Assembly (NCBI GenBank): GCA_963555705.1
Contig: OY743181.1
Span: 22,510,513-22,574,512 of the forward strand
DNA: 64,000 nucleotides
Origin: Ligustrum vulgare
Taxonomy: Eukaryota; Streptophyta; Magnoliopsida; Lamiales; Oleaceae
Direction of reading: 5' to 3'
In this document: positions 1 through 13,200 of the stretch, piece by piece
How positions within the stretch are numbered: the stretch's first letter is position 1
How the letters are laid out: each line of letters begins with the position of its first letter
Notes under the pieces: generated by a model
Databases searched by the model: none
The model's input: only the letters and a program-made list of their open reading frames with translations
Told to the model about the DNA's origin: nothing
Program-made: the position numbers and the translations under genes

Positions 1-995
1 GTATTTCTACGGTAGTGTAGATAGATAGATGTAATTGTCTATATAAAGGCTTCCTTTGTTTAATAAAAACATGCTAAATAGAAGCAGTATTCCAGCTTCA
101 CTACTGAGTATTAAATTTCTCGTGTTTTCTTCTATTTTTATTCCTTTCTTTGTATCAAATGACCTTTCTACTCCTAAGGCATTGAGGGTTCAAAGATGCT
201 TCGATCAATATTGTGTGAATCCTCAAAATTAACAGTCGAACCTTTCAGTTATATGAGTATGTCCTACTGAAACTCCTTACCAGAAGAGTTTAACATAAGC
301 CAATGTTTAGTGAATGTTTGACAACATTTATAATTATTTATAAGTTGATTAAAAATCCCAACATTTTATATGATCAATGGTTTTTACTTATATTTAATCA
401 ATCGTTCCTTGACATTCATTTCTTATATTCTATTATAAGCATATAGTGTATTTGGGGTTACTTCGATTAAAAACAAGCACCCGATTGCTATTTATTTTTA
501 AGAGGTACCTACATTCAAAATAAGTAAAAAGAAACTATTATCCCGTTTGGTACATATTTTTAAACTTTTTTCTCAAATTCATTTTAAACTGTACATCATT
601 TCAATAAAATATTTTTGCTCATAGTTCCAAAATTATTTTCATATTTTTAATCATATATTCTTCGAAAACATCATTTTTTACAAAATCTATTCTTAAAAAA
701 CCTATATCAAATAGATCTTATACATTACACTTATTTTTAACATAAGCCATCCTAATCATGTTAGCTAAACAAGCACAAGGCATAAGTAAAACCATAAAAC
801 ATGTTGTTCCCACGAGGGAAAGACTCGCTTTTTGGAAAAAGATAGTCTGATCTACATCAAAGGGAATAATCTTTCTGCCTCGGGTAGGTATCTTTATTGG
901 AGTCATGCTACTTGCACTTGAAGATTGATAAGGAGGTTGATATAATATACATATATGACATAATCCTATCACTTTACCCGTCATATCAACTTCGA

Positions 996-1176
996 AGCCT
1001 CTGTTTGGTAAAAGAATGTGATTTATAAATTGATTTATATATATTTTTGAGGTAAAATTTGTGATTGAAAAGTGAAAAAAGAAAATATGAGTGGTTAAAA
1101 AGTGATTTAAAATATTTTGTAATTTATAAATTGATTTATAAGAAAAAAATAAAAATTACAGTACCAATCAGAGGCT
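996..1176. mobile_element. MITE-like element, AGCCTCTG terminal repeats
   Basis: A 181-bp non-coding element starts AGCCTCTGTTTGGTA and ends TACCAATCAGAGGCT, an imperfect 15-bp terminal inverted repeat. The interior is almost pure A/T. A second element with the same start lies at 1751-1930, and related ends occur near 6290-6376 and 20011, so this is a small dispersed family. The superfamily cannot be assigned because no target duplication is clear. Confidence 0.6.
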
Positions 1177-1750
1177 ACACTACACAGTCTTGCCACCTTC
1201 CTTATTAACTTAAAATAACATTGCTAAATCATCTTCATTGTACCTGACCAAAATGGAAATTTAAGATTAGACATATTGTTCCCAAATCCCCACTAACCAC
1301 TTGTGGTGTCTGTAGAAACATAGAAATTATTTCTATTCCCCAATAATGTGTTAGATGCTTGTTATTAAAATAATAATAATAATAATAAAAAATAAATAAA
1401 ATAATGTGTTAGATGCTATGAGATGCTATGGATCAATGATGCGCGTCAAATCAATCACTTTTGTTTGTGTTTGGTACATTAACGAATGTTTATTAAAAAT
1501 TTTGTACTTAAAAACGTAATTTTTATACTTTTTAGGTAAAATGTGTGATTAAAAAGTGGAGAGAAAAAATATTTATGATTAGAATGTAATTTGATAAATT
1601 GTGTTGTAAAAAATATATTTTTAAACATGTTTACCAAACAATAATAAACGAGTTTATGAACAATATATTTCTCTAAAATACTTTTTAATCAAGTAAATTT
1701 TTCGACATCATTTTTAATCATAAATTTTACCTCAAAAATTTAAATTTCTT

Positions 1751-1930
1751 AGCCTCTGTTCAGCTAGTGAATTAAAACAAAAAAAATTAATGAGCACAAT
1801 TTTTTATACAATTTTTTTAACTTATACATTTTCTCTCTTCAAATTTTTATCGCACATTTTACCTAAAAAATTCAAATAAATCACATTATAAATCAAATTT
1901 CTCGATTTGATAGTTGTTAAAACAAAGGCT
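1751..1930. mobile_element. MITE-like element, same family
   Basis: A 180-bp element begins AGCCTCTGTTCAGC and ends with AACAAAGGCT. Its inverted terminal repeats match those of the element at 996-1176, and the internal sequence is similarly AT-rich. There is no coding capacity. Confidence 0.5.
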
Positions 1931-2224
1931 TATTTATGAACAAAAATCAACCGGTTGATCTCTTTTTGACTTCTGTGGATAAATTTATCTAGAGATGTCC
2001 AACTTTTTTTATAGGTGCACGTCAATATTTTTAACATTTTTTTTGTAGCACTCGTCTCCAGCTTTTTACCATTATTAATTATTCACACGGTATTCTCATA
2101 TGACGAGAAACTTCAATTTGTCACTAACTGAATATATATGATAATGTCTTTGAAAGATTAAAATTTCTCTAAACAATTTCATTTTTCCAGTAAGATATTA
2201 GTGAATCTCTTATGGAGAACGTTA

Positions 2225-2404
2225 AGCCTGTTTGATAATGTGAAATTTTTTTATTTTTGTAGTTTTTTTTTTTTTTTAAATTTTTTATGGATGTATGGTT
2301 TAAAAATATTTGAAAAGTAAAAAATGGTAGACTTGACTAAGAATAGATGATTGAGATTGAGTTTAAAAAGTCGTGGTAAAATTTTTACCATTACCAAATA
2401 AGCT
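2225..2404. mobile_element. MITE-like element, AGCCTGTTTGRTAATG family
   Basis: An about 180-bp element starts AGCCTGTTTGATAATGTGAA and ends TTACCAAATAAGCT. It is clearly similar along its length to 16933-17095, which has the same order of motifs (GTTTGACTAAGAATTGAT and GATTGAATTTGAAAAGTTG counterparts in the interior). The two copies and inverted ends identify a non-autonomous DNA transposon family. Confidence 0.6.
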
Positions 2405-3238
2405 CTAAATTAGACATTTTTTAATAGACGGAGACTCCGCACACCTAATGTTAGAAGGTTAGTACATAAATATTACAAAGAAGTTAGGGACGTGATTGTC
2501 ACTCTTACAAAATGTTGGAAACTCGTGAAGGAATTTATCCCTCTTTTTTTCGTGCACTCTTAAGATCCCAGTGTTTTCATTTTGGATACGTTCCGAAAAT
2601 CATAATTCTTTTAAAAAAAATTATGGAAACAATTTCCGGAGAAATTGCATCTTTTAAATTATTTTTTAATTTTTTTTTTTTTAAAAGACTTGACTCTTAG
2701 GAAAATTGCTGAACAAAATACTTAAAAACATGGATTAAGAACTGAACGTTACAATGAAGTATGAACTTTTTGTGAGCTTTAACTGGGAAGTGATTTATCC
2801 AGACTTCCAACAAATAAATTTAATAATTTGATACTTTTAATTATTATACTATAATAAAATTAACAAGTCATTAATATTTAATTAACTTAGCCAATGCATG
2901 TTTGGTTTAGATTAAAAATTAACAAAATTTCAAGTTAAAGTCAACAATTAACTGTAATCACATATTTAATATGAGATCCGCACCTTTTAAACCTAAATTT
3001 CATCAACTTTTATCAAAACTTACCAAAAATTAATTTTAATCAACACCAAAATGTTATTTTTTATACATGTTATATCATATCTATTATTTTTTTTTAATTT
3101 TTTTTTATTGTGAGAGTAGATTTTTTTTATTATTATTTTTTTCCCTGCTTAATAATGTGTTAAGAAGTAACCATTTACACAAGCACCATACATTCATATT
3201 CCATCAAGTTTATGAGGTCAGGGGCTGCTGGTGTGAAG

Positions 3239-3349
3239 TATAGAATATATATCTACATATTCACACAAGTGATGGAATGGATTCCTTGGTCTCAAACTAA
3301 GTGAATAAAATGCAATGAAGAATATATTTTCCAACATAAATTCTTAGTT
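3239..3349 (+). promoter_or_regulatory. Possible core promoter and leader of transporter gene
   Basis: An A/T motif reading TATAGAATATATAT lies at about 3239-3252, roughly 100-150 bases before the two candidate start codons at 3350 and 3395. That spacing would suit a TATA box with a short 5' leader. This is a position-based guess in AT-rich DNA and not a demonstrated promoter. Confidence 0.25.
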
Positions 3350-6300
3350 GTGACACAATTTTCTCTCAACCTCCAAGAAAATTATAGTGCAAAAATGAAG
3401 TATATTGAGAGGTGGAAGCAAGTCATTGCAATGATGACTGTTCAATTTGTTTTAGCGACGGTTAACTTTCTTTTTAAGATGGTACTCAAACGAGGGATGA
3501 ACCATATGGTCATTATCGCCTATAGGCAATCAATATCGACCGTCTTCTTGATCCCACTTGCCTATTTATGGGAAAGGTACTAAGTAAGATAAGTATATAA
3601 TACGATTTAACAGCGATTTCAACTCTTTATCAATAATAATAATTGTATGCCAGGGAAAGCTGGAATAAGCTCACACCTTGGTTGATGGGTCAGATGTTTT
3701 TTTGTTCTTTGATTGGGTGAGTAAGCTAACTATTTACCTTTTTTTTTTGTTCGTCATCCATATTGCGATCTATGTTGTTTAGGAACTTGTTGAGGACATG
3801 TTTTCAGATTATGTATCTTACTTTTTTTTCATTAAAATTTAAAAAACGTATCTTGTCGTGTTATATTTCGGTTTTTTATTTTTTATTTTTTTTTCCTCTT
3901 AACTTAGACTGTGATCACAAGGGAAAAAAAAATGTTCAATTTTGATGCAGGTTGACACTATGCCAATATTTGTTCTTGCTTGGGCTGAAATATACATCAA
4001 CCACGTTCACGTGCTCTTTTATCAATACGGTGCCTGTAATTACATTTATTATGGCATTGCCATTTGGGTAAGCAGTTATTCATGCATTCCAAAATTAACA
4101 ATTAATGAAACTGCCGATTTCAGAAAGTCCAATAAATGTTCTTAATCATTTTAAATTTTAACTAAATTAAAAACCTTAACAAATACTTTCCTATAAATAT
4201 TTTAAAACTAGGATCAAGAATCCCACATTGTTATAATTTTTTTGTGGGCTTCATGACCAGGAATTAAGTCCCTGTTTGATAGAGATAAAAATCAAATTTT
4301 TAGCGAATTTTGATAAAAGTTGATGAGATGTGAAATTGTGGCACTTATGAAATACCTCCCGTCCCAAAAAGATAGCTTTGTTTACTATTTTTGTCTGTCT
4401 CAAAAAAGATAGTCTTGTTTCCATATTGAACATGCATTAAATTTTTCATATTTACATGTACCCTTATTTAATGTATCTTAGTACAATGCACATCAATTAC
4501 TTAACTATTGCATTTTCAATTTTTTTGTTGGGAACAAAGTTAGTTAACTTAAAACAATAAATAAGGGAGGAATGATATAAATGGAAAATATTAATAAAAT
4601 TTAATACCCTAACTATACTAACTATCATTTCTTAATCAATGTGAAAATAACCGTGGGACCATCTTCTTGGGACGGAGGTAGTATATGTGATTATGATTAA
4701 TTGTTGATTTGACTTTGATAAAAATCTAAGTTTTAATCCGAATCAAACAGGCTCTAACATTGTTTCAGATTATTTTCAAAGCTCCAATTCATATATTAAA
4801 ATAAAATTAACAAGTGATTCAAATTTGAATTAATGTTCAATAGCTTTCTTTTAATTATAAACATTAATTACTTTAATTTTTGTGCAATTTTCCACCATGG
4901 TATCTTGTCACTTACAGGATGGAGAAGGTTAACCTGAAAAGGAGGAGTGGGAAAGCTACGTTACTAGGCACTTTAACTTGTCTAGGCGGAGCAATAATAC
5001 TAATTCTTTACAAAGGGATGCCATTAATTATGAGAAATTCGCAACCTCAATCTCGACATAAAGTAGCCAATTGGAGCATTATCGGTTCGCTATATCTATG
5101 TGGAGGCAGCGTGAGCTGGTCGTCGTGGTTTCTTATTCAAACCCTGATCGGACACAAGTATCCGTATCAATATTCTAGCACGGCAACCATGTCTTTTTTC
5201 AGCGCTGTCCAGTCGATTATTTTTTGTTTCATCGTGGACAGGAATATTTCGACATGGGCTTTCAAGGGGAAGTTGGAGATTTTAAGTGTCCTATATGCCG
5301 TTAGTATTAATTAATCAATTCAATTTCGAGTAATTTTTTTTGGATATTATATATATGAACATCAATTAAATTAAATTAATTTTAATTGATTGATATCAGG
5401 GAATTATAGGATCAGGACTATGTTATGTGGTTATGTCATGGTGTGTGAAACAAAGGGGACCTGTGTTCACCTCAGCATTTAGCCCGCTGATACAAATATT
5501 TGCTGCTGCTTTTGATGTCTCGATATTGCACCAGGAAATTTACCTTGGCAGGTGAGTATATAGTTTAAGAAAATCATTTTTCATTTAATTTAAGCAAAAT
5601 TTCAATAAGGCTATACAAAAATACTATGCTCCGTGACCCATACATAACCAATCAATTGGGGGACACTTGTGAGTATTGATATTTTAAGTGAACACCTTAA
5701 AATTCTTGTCTATTATAAGAATTAGTATTTCACTCGTACGATGCACGAAAGTTATTATACGCAATATAGATTTCAATAAGTATTTGTAAAATTTTAGTGT
5801 TTATACATAATCAACACATATATAAATGCATAAAAAAAAATTCTCTATTACAATAATTATTAAAATTTTAAAAAATAACATAAGGAATTCAAGTTATTAA
5901 AAAATTCTTTAAATAGTAAACGTTAATTTATATATTTAAATAATAAATTATTATTGATTTCAATAATTTTTATGAATTATTTATAACTTCATTGAAAATG
6001 TAAATAGATTTAACCAATAAAACTTTATTTACAAAAATAAGTAGTCAAAATAATAATTTTGAAAATCTCGCGATTATCATTATACAACAACAGCGTAAAG
6101 TTTGAGATTACGAAATTATACCATATAATTTTTTAAAAAAAAAATTTAAAATTAAAAATGATTAAAAAATATAAATCATTCTATTAATATTATCAACTAA
6201 AAAAAATAAAAATCAAAGCATTAGCTCTTCAATATTAACCTTCGATCAATAATTTTTTTTATAAATTATTTATAAGCAACACATTTTTTCAACCCAATTT

Positions 6301-7241
6301 TTAACCGCATATTTTTTTCAAAACTATTTTTCAACCACACATTTTACCTCGAAATAGTTGCTGAACAAAGGCTTAATTTATTAAAATATTTAATAATAAT
6401 ATTTATTTAGAAAATATGATTTGTAAAATTAAAGATAACAAATGATTTAATCATTAATAATTAAAACACAATTTAATTATTAACGTCTACACATAGGATT
6501 TATAATATTTAGAACAAAAAATAAATAATTAAATAATAATTTTAATACTGAGAACTAAAAATATTGATTGAACTCATTCAATATTAATGTTAATAATAAA
6601 AATAATTATAATTATAACCAAAATATACAAATAGTAATAGCATCATATTAATTATTTACTATAATACTAAAATATAAAGAATTTAAGAATTAAATTATGT
6701 CAAACTATCCTACTTTTATATATAGTATAGATTTCCACTATTATGATGAACTAAAATTGCTATCCGCAATATAGATAAGCATTCCTAAAATTTAGTGATT
6801 ATACATAATCAACATAAATACAAAACATACAAAAATATTTTTTTATTACAACAATTATTAAATTTAAAAACAACATAAATAATCCAAATTATGGAAAACT
6901 TCATTGAATGATAAATGCAAATTCTGTAGTTTTTTAATTGTATATCATGTTAGATGTAATATTATGTGTACAAATATTGATGCTTGTTTAAGATATAAAT
7001 ATATTATTATAATTTTTATATTTGCCTCACATATTTAACTTTTTCTCAATTTTCATTCAAAAAATCACAATAAACTATATATATGTGTATAATCTTAACT
7101 AATCAAATATACGACAATTGAACAACATTGAAGATCAAGAAATTATTATATCATATAATCTTTGCACAATTATTAAAATTAAAAATTATTAAAAAAATAT
7201 TAAACATTATTTAGTATTTACCATAAAATAATATTGGTACT

Positions 7242-7303
<62 letters not shown>

Positions 7304-8314
7304 CCTCACGAAATATTTGGTTAAAAAGTACTTTAAAAGTTCATAAATAATTTATAAGCATAAGACATACACACACATATATCTTCGATTGAATTAAAAC
7401 TGGTCCCCTTGGATCATCTCCAATGAGACTACACTTCCAAAATAGAGAGATGAGGGAGATTTTTTCTTTTTAACACACTATTTACAAGAAATCCCCACTC
7501 ACGCACCTGGTAAGACTTGAACCTAGGTATTAAGTCTGGTAAGGTGGACACTTTTTCACCGTAGTAACCCCCTTGGTACTGAGGGACGAGGGAGATGCAT
7601 GGTTCGCTTGGTGATCTTTTTGCTTTTGTATCGAACAATTTCCTATTTTTGCTTTTGTATCGAACAATTTCCTATTCCAAACACGTCCCTTTTAATTTTT
7701 AGTATCATTTAGTTTTTAAAGTTAATTAGATCATTTGTTTTATTAACAAAATAAATTGTATTAACCGAGTAATAAATAATGAGTGATTAATGATAAAATT
7801 GGGATATTAAGTGCATTGCCTTCTTAATTTAATTTTCAAAAAAACAATAAGTAGTAATATCATATAAAGGTACATAATTTTTGAAATAAATTGTTGAGAA
7901 TTCGAAGAAGAAAAAAAGGATGTGTTCATTTGGTTATCAGAATGACCGTTAAACATGTTTCATGGTCATTCTGATGGACATTTTTCTCTCAATCTAGATC
8001 TAGAATAGCCAAAAAAATTAAAAAACAAAAGCTCATGTTTGGTATAAATTAAAATCCAGTCCCATGCATTACTTTTGTGTTGAAGGTGGGTGGATCTTAA
8101 TCATCATGCCTTGTTAGCACATTGTCTAGTAGGATTTGTATGATTTCTATTATAAATTAGTTCACAACTATCAAACTAATTATGTAATTGTTTTGACAGC
8201 ATTTTGGGATCCATTATAGTAATTGTGGGTATGTATGTACTTCTTTGGGGAAAAAGCAACAATGAAGAAACTGGGAAGCAGATTGTTCCCACAGGGATGG
8301 ATGAAACTAGATAG
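3350..8314 (+). CDS. WAT1-related (EamA/DMT superfamily) transporter, six exons
   Basis: This is a plant drug/metabolite transporter-type gene of the WAT1-related (nodulin MtN21-like) family. Exons with GT-AG borders: 3350-3576, 3654-3716, 3951-4067, 4918-5299, 5400-5551, 8200-8314, giving 351 residues with phases that join exactly. Family landmarks are WKQVIAMMTVQF and AYRQSISTVFLIPLAYLWER in exon 1, LCQYLFLLGLKYTSTTFTCS in exon 3, EKVNLKRRSGKATLLGTL in exon 4, MSWCVKQRGPVFTSAFSPLI in exon 5 and a short tail after LLWGKSNNEE. About ten membrane segments in two EamA halves are expected. WAT1 itself is a tonoplast auxin exporter, but the substrate of this paralogue is unknown. The start may instead be the second ATG at 3395, which gives a more usual N-terminus. 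Intron 5 is 2.65 kb and repeat-rich. The length fits the family and no disabling change is seen. Confidence 0.9.
4267..4755. mobile_element. Outer MITE in transporter intron 3, split by a second MITE
   Basis: The ends read AGTCCCTGTTTGAT and ATCAAACAGGCTCT, a good inverted repeat, and the inner parts (GATAAAAATC and GATAAAAATCTAAG) continue the relationship. The element is interrupted by the Stowaway-like element at 4353-4680, so its own length is about 160 bp. Similar ends and motifs (CATGTTTGGTACCAATTAAA, AATCACATATTTCATG) occur at 2890-3060 and 8455-8760, which places it in a local MITE family. Confidence 0.6.
4353..4680. mobile_element. Stowaway-like (Tc1/mariner) MITE nested in intron 3
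   Basis: The left end TACCTCCCGTCCCAAAAAG and the right end CTTGGGACGGAGGTA are near-perfect inverted repeats carrying the CTCCGTCCC-type signature of plant Stowaway elements, flanked by TA dinucleotides. The span is about 328 bp including the TA sites. It lies inside another MITE and wholly within the intron, so the exon phases are unaffected. Confidence 0.85.
5700..6060. repeat. Dispersed repeat copy in transporter intron 5
   Basis: The block containing CAATATAGATTTCAATAAGT, ACATAATCAACA and a TTCATTGAAAATGTAAAT-like end is repeated at 6718-6975 in the same intron and at 20165-20500. All copies share order and orientation. No open frame or clear terminal inverted repeats are visible. A Helitron-like or truncated retroelement origin is possible but unproven. 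Confidence 0.5.
6718..6975. repeat. Second dispersed repeat copy in intron 5
   Basis: This copy has CAATATAGATAAGCATTCC, ACATAATCAACATAAATAC and ATAAATAATCCAAATTATG in the same order as the copies at 5700 and 20165. It shares with the 20165 copy the run TTTTTAATTGTATATCATGT. It is non-coding. Confidence 0.5.
7246..7302. repeat. (TA)n microsatellite in intron 5
   Basis: An uninterrupted TA dinucleotide run of about 28 units lies in the last intron of the transporter gene. Confidence 0.95.
7400..7675. repeat. tRNA-like SINE fragment and 28-bp tandem duplication (tentative)
   Basis: On the minus strand, CCTAGGTTCAAGTCTTACC near 7505-7523 resembles a pol III B box, and the surrounding GC-richer segment differs from the AT-rich intron, as in decayed SINEs. 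Just downstream a 28-base unit containing GTATCGAACAATTTCC is present twice in tandem (7620-7647 and 7648-7675). The SINE reading is weak because no A box or tail was identified. Confidence 0.3.
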
Positions 8315-8406
8315 AGATTGTAACTCAAACTGTACGTGTGTACGAGTAGAAATAATCAACAAAGAAAAGTTGATGCAAATGACGATAGCCTTCTGTTTCT
8401 TTCCAC

Positions 8407-8760
8407 GAAATTAGATATTATATTACACATTTTCTCCGCTCGGGGATTTTGAACTTAGCCCATGTTTGATACCAATTAAAATGAAATTAGATATTATATT
8501 GCACATTTTCTCCACTCGAGGATTTTGAACTTAGCCCATGTTTGGTACCAATTAAAATCTAAATTTTAATCTAAGTCTAAGTCAACAATCGATCTCAATC
8601 ACATATTTCATGCGACCCACAACGTATTTTGAACTTAGCCCATGTTTGATATCAATTAAAAGCTAACTTTTAATTTAAATCTAAGTCAATAATCGATCTC
8701 AACCACATATTTCATGGAATTCATAATTTTTCAACTGTACGTCTATCAATTTTTATGAAA
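8407..8760. repeat. 76-bp tandem duplication built on a MITE end
   Basis: Two adjacent units of about 76 bp (8407-8482 and 8483-8558) share GATATTATATTRCACATTTT and TTTTGAACTTAGCCCATGTT. A third partial copy of the second half begins near 8622. The CATGTTTGGTACCAATTAAA part matches the MITE family in intron 3. The block lies just after the transporter stop codon, probably in or near its 3' untranslated region. Confidence 0.6.
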
Positions 8761-10203
8761 ATCTATTAAAAATTTATTAAAGTAGTCTTAATTTGTGCAT
8801 TTGGTGAACATGATAAATCTCCACTTTCCGTACAAATACTTTGCACGTCCACAAGCGAAGTACAAGCCCATTTCGACACTCTGTACAGACATGTAAGGTT
8901 GGATTGACAGATATCAAAACTGTAATTAAATTCAGGTTTAAATTGTTATCCATCATGAACAACCTAAAAACTGTCCACCACCCATGGTGGGCCGCCAAGT
9001 GTCCAATTTTTTTTTTACATTGGACACTTAAAAACCCACTACTTGTGGTTTACAGTTTTTATATTAGTGGGCACCTATCAAAATTTTCAATTTCACACCA
9101 AATAATTGGTTAAGACTTGAGAGATGAGAGTCTGGTATCTCATTCCTTTCTTTGTTTCCGATGTGGGATAAACTTCAGTGTACAGTGACTGAAAACATTT
9201 GTTGCTGCCTATAGTCTATTTCTTTTGAATGATTAGTCTTTTTCTTTTACTATTTTGTAATGTAAAATTTGTAATGTTTGTAAATAATAAACACCATAAA
9301 TACTAAATAGTCCTAGCTTTTCTTTTCTTTTAAAACAGCCCCTCCATTTTTATTTTTTGTTCTTTACATTTTCTTTTATTTATTCAATTCTCCAAATATT
9401 TGTATTGCAATGTTCTTTTAATAATTTTAAAATCATTTTTCATGGGTTAAAAATTTAAAATGTTTTTAATATTCAAAGTTTTGAAATAAATTATAGTATA
9501 ATAAATGTAATTAACAACAATTAATCTATATTTTAGCTGATTTGTTAATTCTAAAATTTAAAAAGTATTATTACTATAATATTTTATATCTTGTGCATAT
9601 TTAATTTTTATGTAAAAAATCTAAAATCTAAAATATTATTATTCCAATTTCCCGTTGTTTGATTTTTCATTTTTTGCAACATTATTATTTAATACACCGG
9701 GTCGACCCACTGACCCACTGCTTTTCCCGGGTCGACACCCGAGCCGAGTTTCAAAACATTGGTCTACATCATCATCGAGAACTAGAGCTCTAATAAAATG
9801 TAATCATTATCAACCAAATCTAAAAACTCTTCCACCTCATTACCGCCAGTCCGCCATTGAACTCTAGAACTAAACTTCAAAACCCAAAATCACAAATAAT
9901 TTTACCTTATCCTTCAAGTTTTCTTCATCTGTATCAGTTACCCTACTCAAAAGACACTAATCCTACACAATACCAGAAAGAGAATACTAGGAAGGATATT
10001 AGCAAAAGTAAATAAATTATTCTTCAACAGATGATATGGGAAGGAAAAGCGCCCGTTGAGAGGTGCATCCAATAAGGTTTTTGCATTGCCTTTGCAAGTT
10101 TCAGACCAAGTAATCTTTTCGTACCCCTTCGTATTACATATAAATAAAATAAATGCTAATGGTACTAGAAGATAGGGAGGAAATGCTCACGAAATCAGAA
10201 GCA
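8761..10203. other. Intergenic region between convergent genes
   Basis: This stretch separates the 3' ends of the transporter (+) and LHY (-), so both 3' untranslated regions lie at its edges. No gene is supported. A GC-richer patch at about 9694-9750 (GGGTCGACCCACTGACCCAC and a second GGGTCGACACCCG) resembles a repeat fragment of unknown type. The open frames at 8841-9113 and 9655-9867 show no recognisable domain. Confidence 0.5.
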
Positions 10204-13200
10204 TCATTTTGTAGAAGCCTCTCCTTCTAGGCGTATTCTCTTGGGGCCTTTCTCTTCTTCCTGGCCATTGGCCTGAGCCCAGCTCTCTTTTACTTCCACC
10301 GAGCACCTTTTGTAAGGTTTAAACCCTGTTCGACGAGCTTTTAGCTTTGCATATCCAAGTCCCATACTCAGGAGCCCCTCTTCTTTGTTTTCTCCAATCA
10401 AAGTAGCATTATTTTCCACTCCTAGCTTCCGAGAAGAGGTACCGTTAAGGTCTAACTGCAATGCATCTTCATCTTTCTCTTGTGCACTTTCTATATCCTT
10501 GTCAATATTTATCAAATCCTTTTTGTCTAAACGTTGGGGCGGGGAAAAACTCTGTGGCAAAATTTCTCTAGAGAAGAGTGCCTGAAAAGCCCGTCGTCCC
10601 TGCATATGAAGTGGATAGGAGGAAGGAAAAAGAAAAAGGAAATTATTTCAAACACACACATTGACAAGAGGCATATCTCTATTTTAAAAAAAAAAAAAAA
10701 ATAGTTACCCCTTGAGACACTTCCTTCCAAGAATCACTTATATTGCTGGTGCTTCTACAACGTTGACTAGTAGAGTCAAGAGCTAAATGATTTACATCAG
10801 GTTCTTTTGACTCCTTATCATTAACATTCTTCTCTTCTTTTCCTTTAGTATGATTCTCCAAAGTATCCGCATCTACTTCACTGCTTGAAGGTGTGTTGGA
10901 TCCACATGAAGAGCGGTCCACCTGCTTTCTGCTTTTTGACTTGTTCGAATCATTCAGCATAGCTGCATCTGTGGTTTGTTCAGTTTCAGTCGTAGTGAAT
11001 CCAACATTTGGCTTTGCACCTTCACTATCCACAGAATCTGACAATAACAATGTTGCTGACTTCAAAGCTGAATGCTGTTCTTGCAAAGCCTCAGAGCACA
11101 CTGGTTCTAGTTGTTGACCGGCTAAGGTGGCGGGATCAGGAGGGTTTTCTCTACTTTCAGTATTAGCTGCTCTATCTTTACTTGTATCCGTTGGAATTGT
11201 TGATGCTGATGGGGGAGAACAGGAAAAGCCCGAGTGAAATGGAGAAAAGAAAGGGAGTAAGCCATGGGCTGCCCACCATGCAGTTGCAGCTTCTACTGTA
11301 GCTGCAGCAATTGCTGCCATACTAGGAGCTGAACTTACCTGCCTTGACTGAAATCCTTCTGCAGGGTGGTCTGCTGGAGCTTCCATGTTTGTACATGGCC
11401 AGTTCGTAGCTGCAAAGCTTGCAGCAGCATGGGCTGCTGGATTTTGTATCAGAGCAGATACAATAAGACTTAAAAATGTAGATGACATGTGCATAAACGA
11501 TTGGTAATCATCTTGATTGTGGATAGGGTTCAAGATTGGATGGAAACGAGGAAATGATTGATGAATGGAAGACGATCCATTACTTTGATGTTCAGAAGCA
11601 GCAGATGAAGCTGGATTCATGAATAGATTTGGGTGTCCATTAAATCCACCCATTTGATGAAACAAAGGTTCTGGATATTGTATATCTGGGGAAATGTTGT
11701 GTGTATTCATTCTTGAGCTCCCATCAAGAATGTGAACTGCAATGTGTCGAGGATAGTGCTGAGACGCTTGAACATCATTGTTTGGAAATGCATCAGCATT
11801 TTCAGAATGATTCAGCTCATCTGGTCCTTTACCTTGTGCAGATTTCTCATGTAAAAGTTGAGAATTTCCAAAGTTTGAATTGTTATTTAAGCCATAATCA
11901 CGAGGCAGCTTGCTGTTATCAAATTTATCTTTCTGATGTCCTTTTTGTTCAGTGGTGATATGGGATTCAGTTGTTTCATCTTCATTATTTGCCTCTTTAG
12001 AGCTCAGGAGAAATTCACGGTATGAGTTTTTAGATCCAACTTTATTTGTCAAAGAACTTTTGTTTGTTGAAGATGGGGAGGTACATGATACTGTCTTGAG
12101 AAGGATCACGGCCTCAGAGCAAACGTCCTCATCTTGGTACTGCTTCGTGTTCCCCATATTTCCATCATCACCATGTTTCTGGCATAACATCACATTAGAG
12201 GGAGAAAATTGTTTATATCCATAAAGGAAAAATTGAAGCAAATAATCAACAATATAGTAATTATCTTGGAAGAGAAGTCCGACAGACAAGAAAATGAAGA
12301 AGTGTGTAACAGGGAAACATATACACATTGAATTGAATTATAATAACCAAAAAAAAAAAAAAATGCCAACAAAAAGAAAGACTATACCTCGTCAGGAACT
12401 GGTTCTTTCTCCAAGTCTAGTGTGGTTTTATGCACATACAAAGAAGAAACAGGGGCCGACATTTTCTCATCCTTTACTTCTGTCTCCGAAGTAGGAGCTC
12501 CTGCACTTGTCTTTCTTGGATAAGGATTGCTTGGTTTCTTTTTAGGACGTGGAGGAGGAATTTCAATTTCGAGAGTATGTCCTACTCCAACTCCCTTAAT
12601 TAGAGCCTCTTTCTCTAGCTGGATACATAGAAAACAAACTTAAAAGATATAGATTGAATGTTTTGCAAACATTGTCAAAGTACAAAAAGCAAAATCTTGA
12701 TGACGAAGAAAAATAAATTGTTTGACATACGGTATAAGTAGATTTCTGGAATGGTCATTTCTGAAGTATGACACGACTGGGAAGACACCATTATTCCAGT
12801 CAAAGTTTTTATTATGCAATAGCATTGTAATATGTTTTCCATGAAAAATCTTTAGCTTTGATACAACCTCGTGCATCAACCAGAGACAACAGTAAATGAT
12901 TATCCACTCATTAGGACTTTCAAGTTCAACGAAATCGCATGATGTAAAGGCATTGTTGTATCGTGTTTCTCCATTGTCGTCATCCTTTATCATCCTAATG
13001 TATGGATGTCCATTAGAGTATGTATGTAACATAATTAATAATTTGACCACCTTCAAGTCCAAAAAAATCAGAATTCCTTTCTGAGCTAATTACTCCAAAA
13101 GCTTTACCTCTCAAGTTCTGAGTTATCTGTTATCTCATTGCTATCAGAATGAGACAGTATTACATTGTTTCACACAAAATATGAAACCATTATCCACTAC

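Larger units (their letters stand above)
1..3238. other. AT-rich intergenic region with MITEs
   Basis: No convincing gene is visible here. The sequence is AT-rich with many homopolymer runs. Short open frames (for example 718-984 on the minus strand and 2512-2700 on the plus strand) show no recognisable domain. Three short terminal-inverted-repeat elements, listed separately, explain part of the stretch. The rest up to the upstream region of the transporter gene at 3350 is unassigned. Confidence 0.6.

Noticed and set aside
718..984. 88-codon minus-strand frame with a membrane-like stretch
   Set aside because: No recognisable family, no splice partner and AT-rich surroundings; likely chance.
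10893..12224. Several plus-strand frames of 74-90 codons
   Set aside because: They lie opposite LHY exon 5, whose coding reading is certain.
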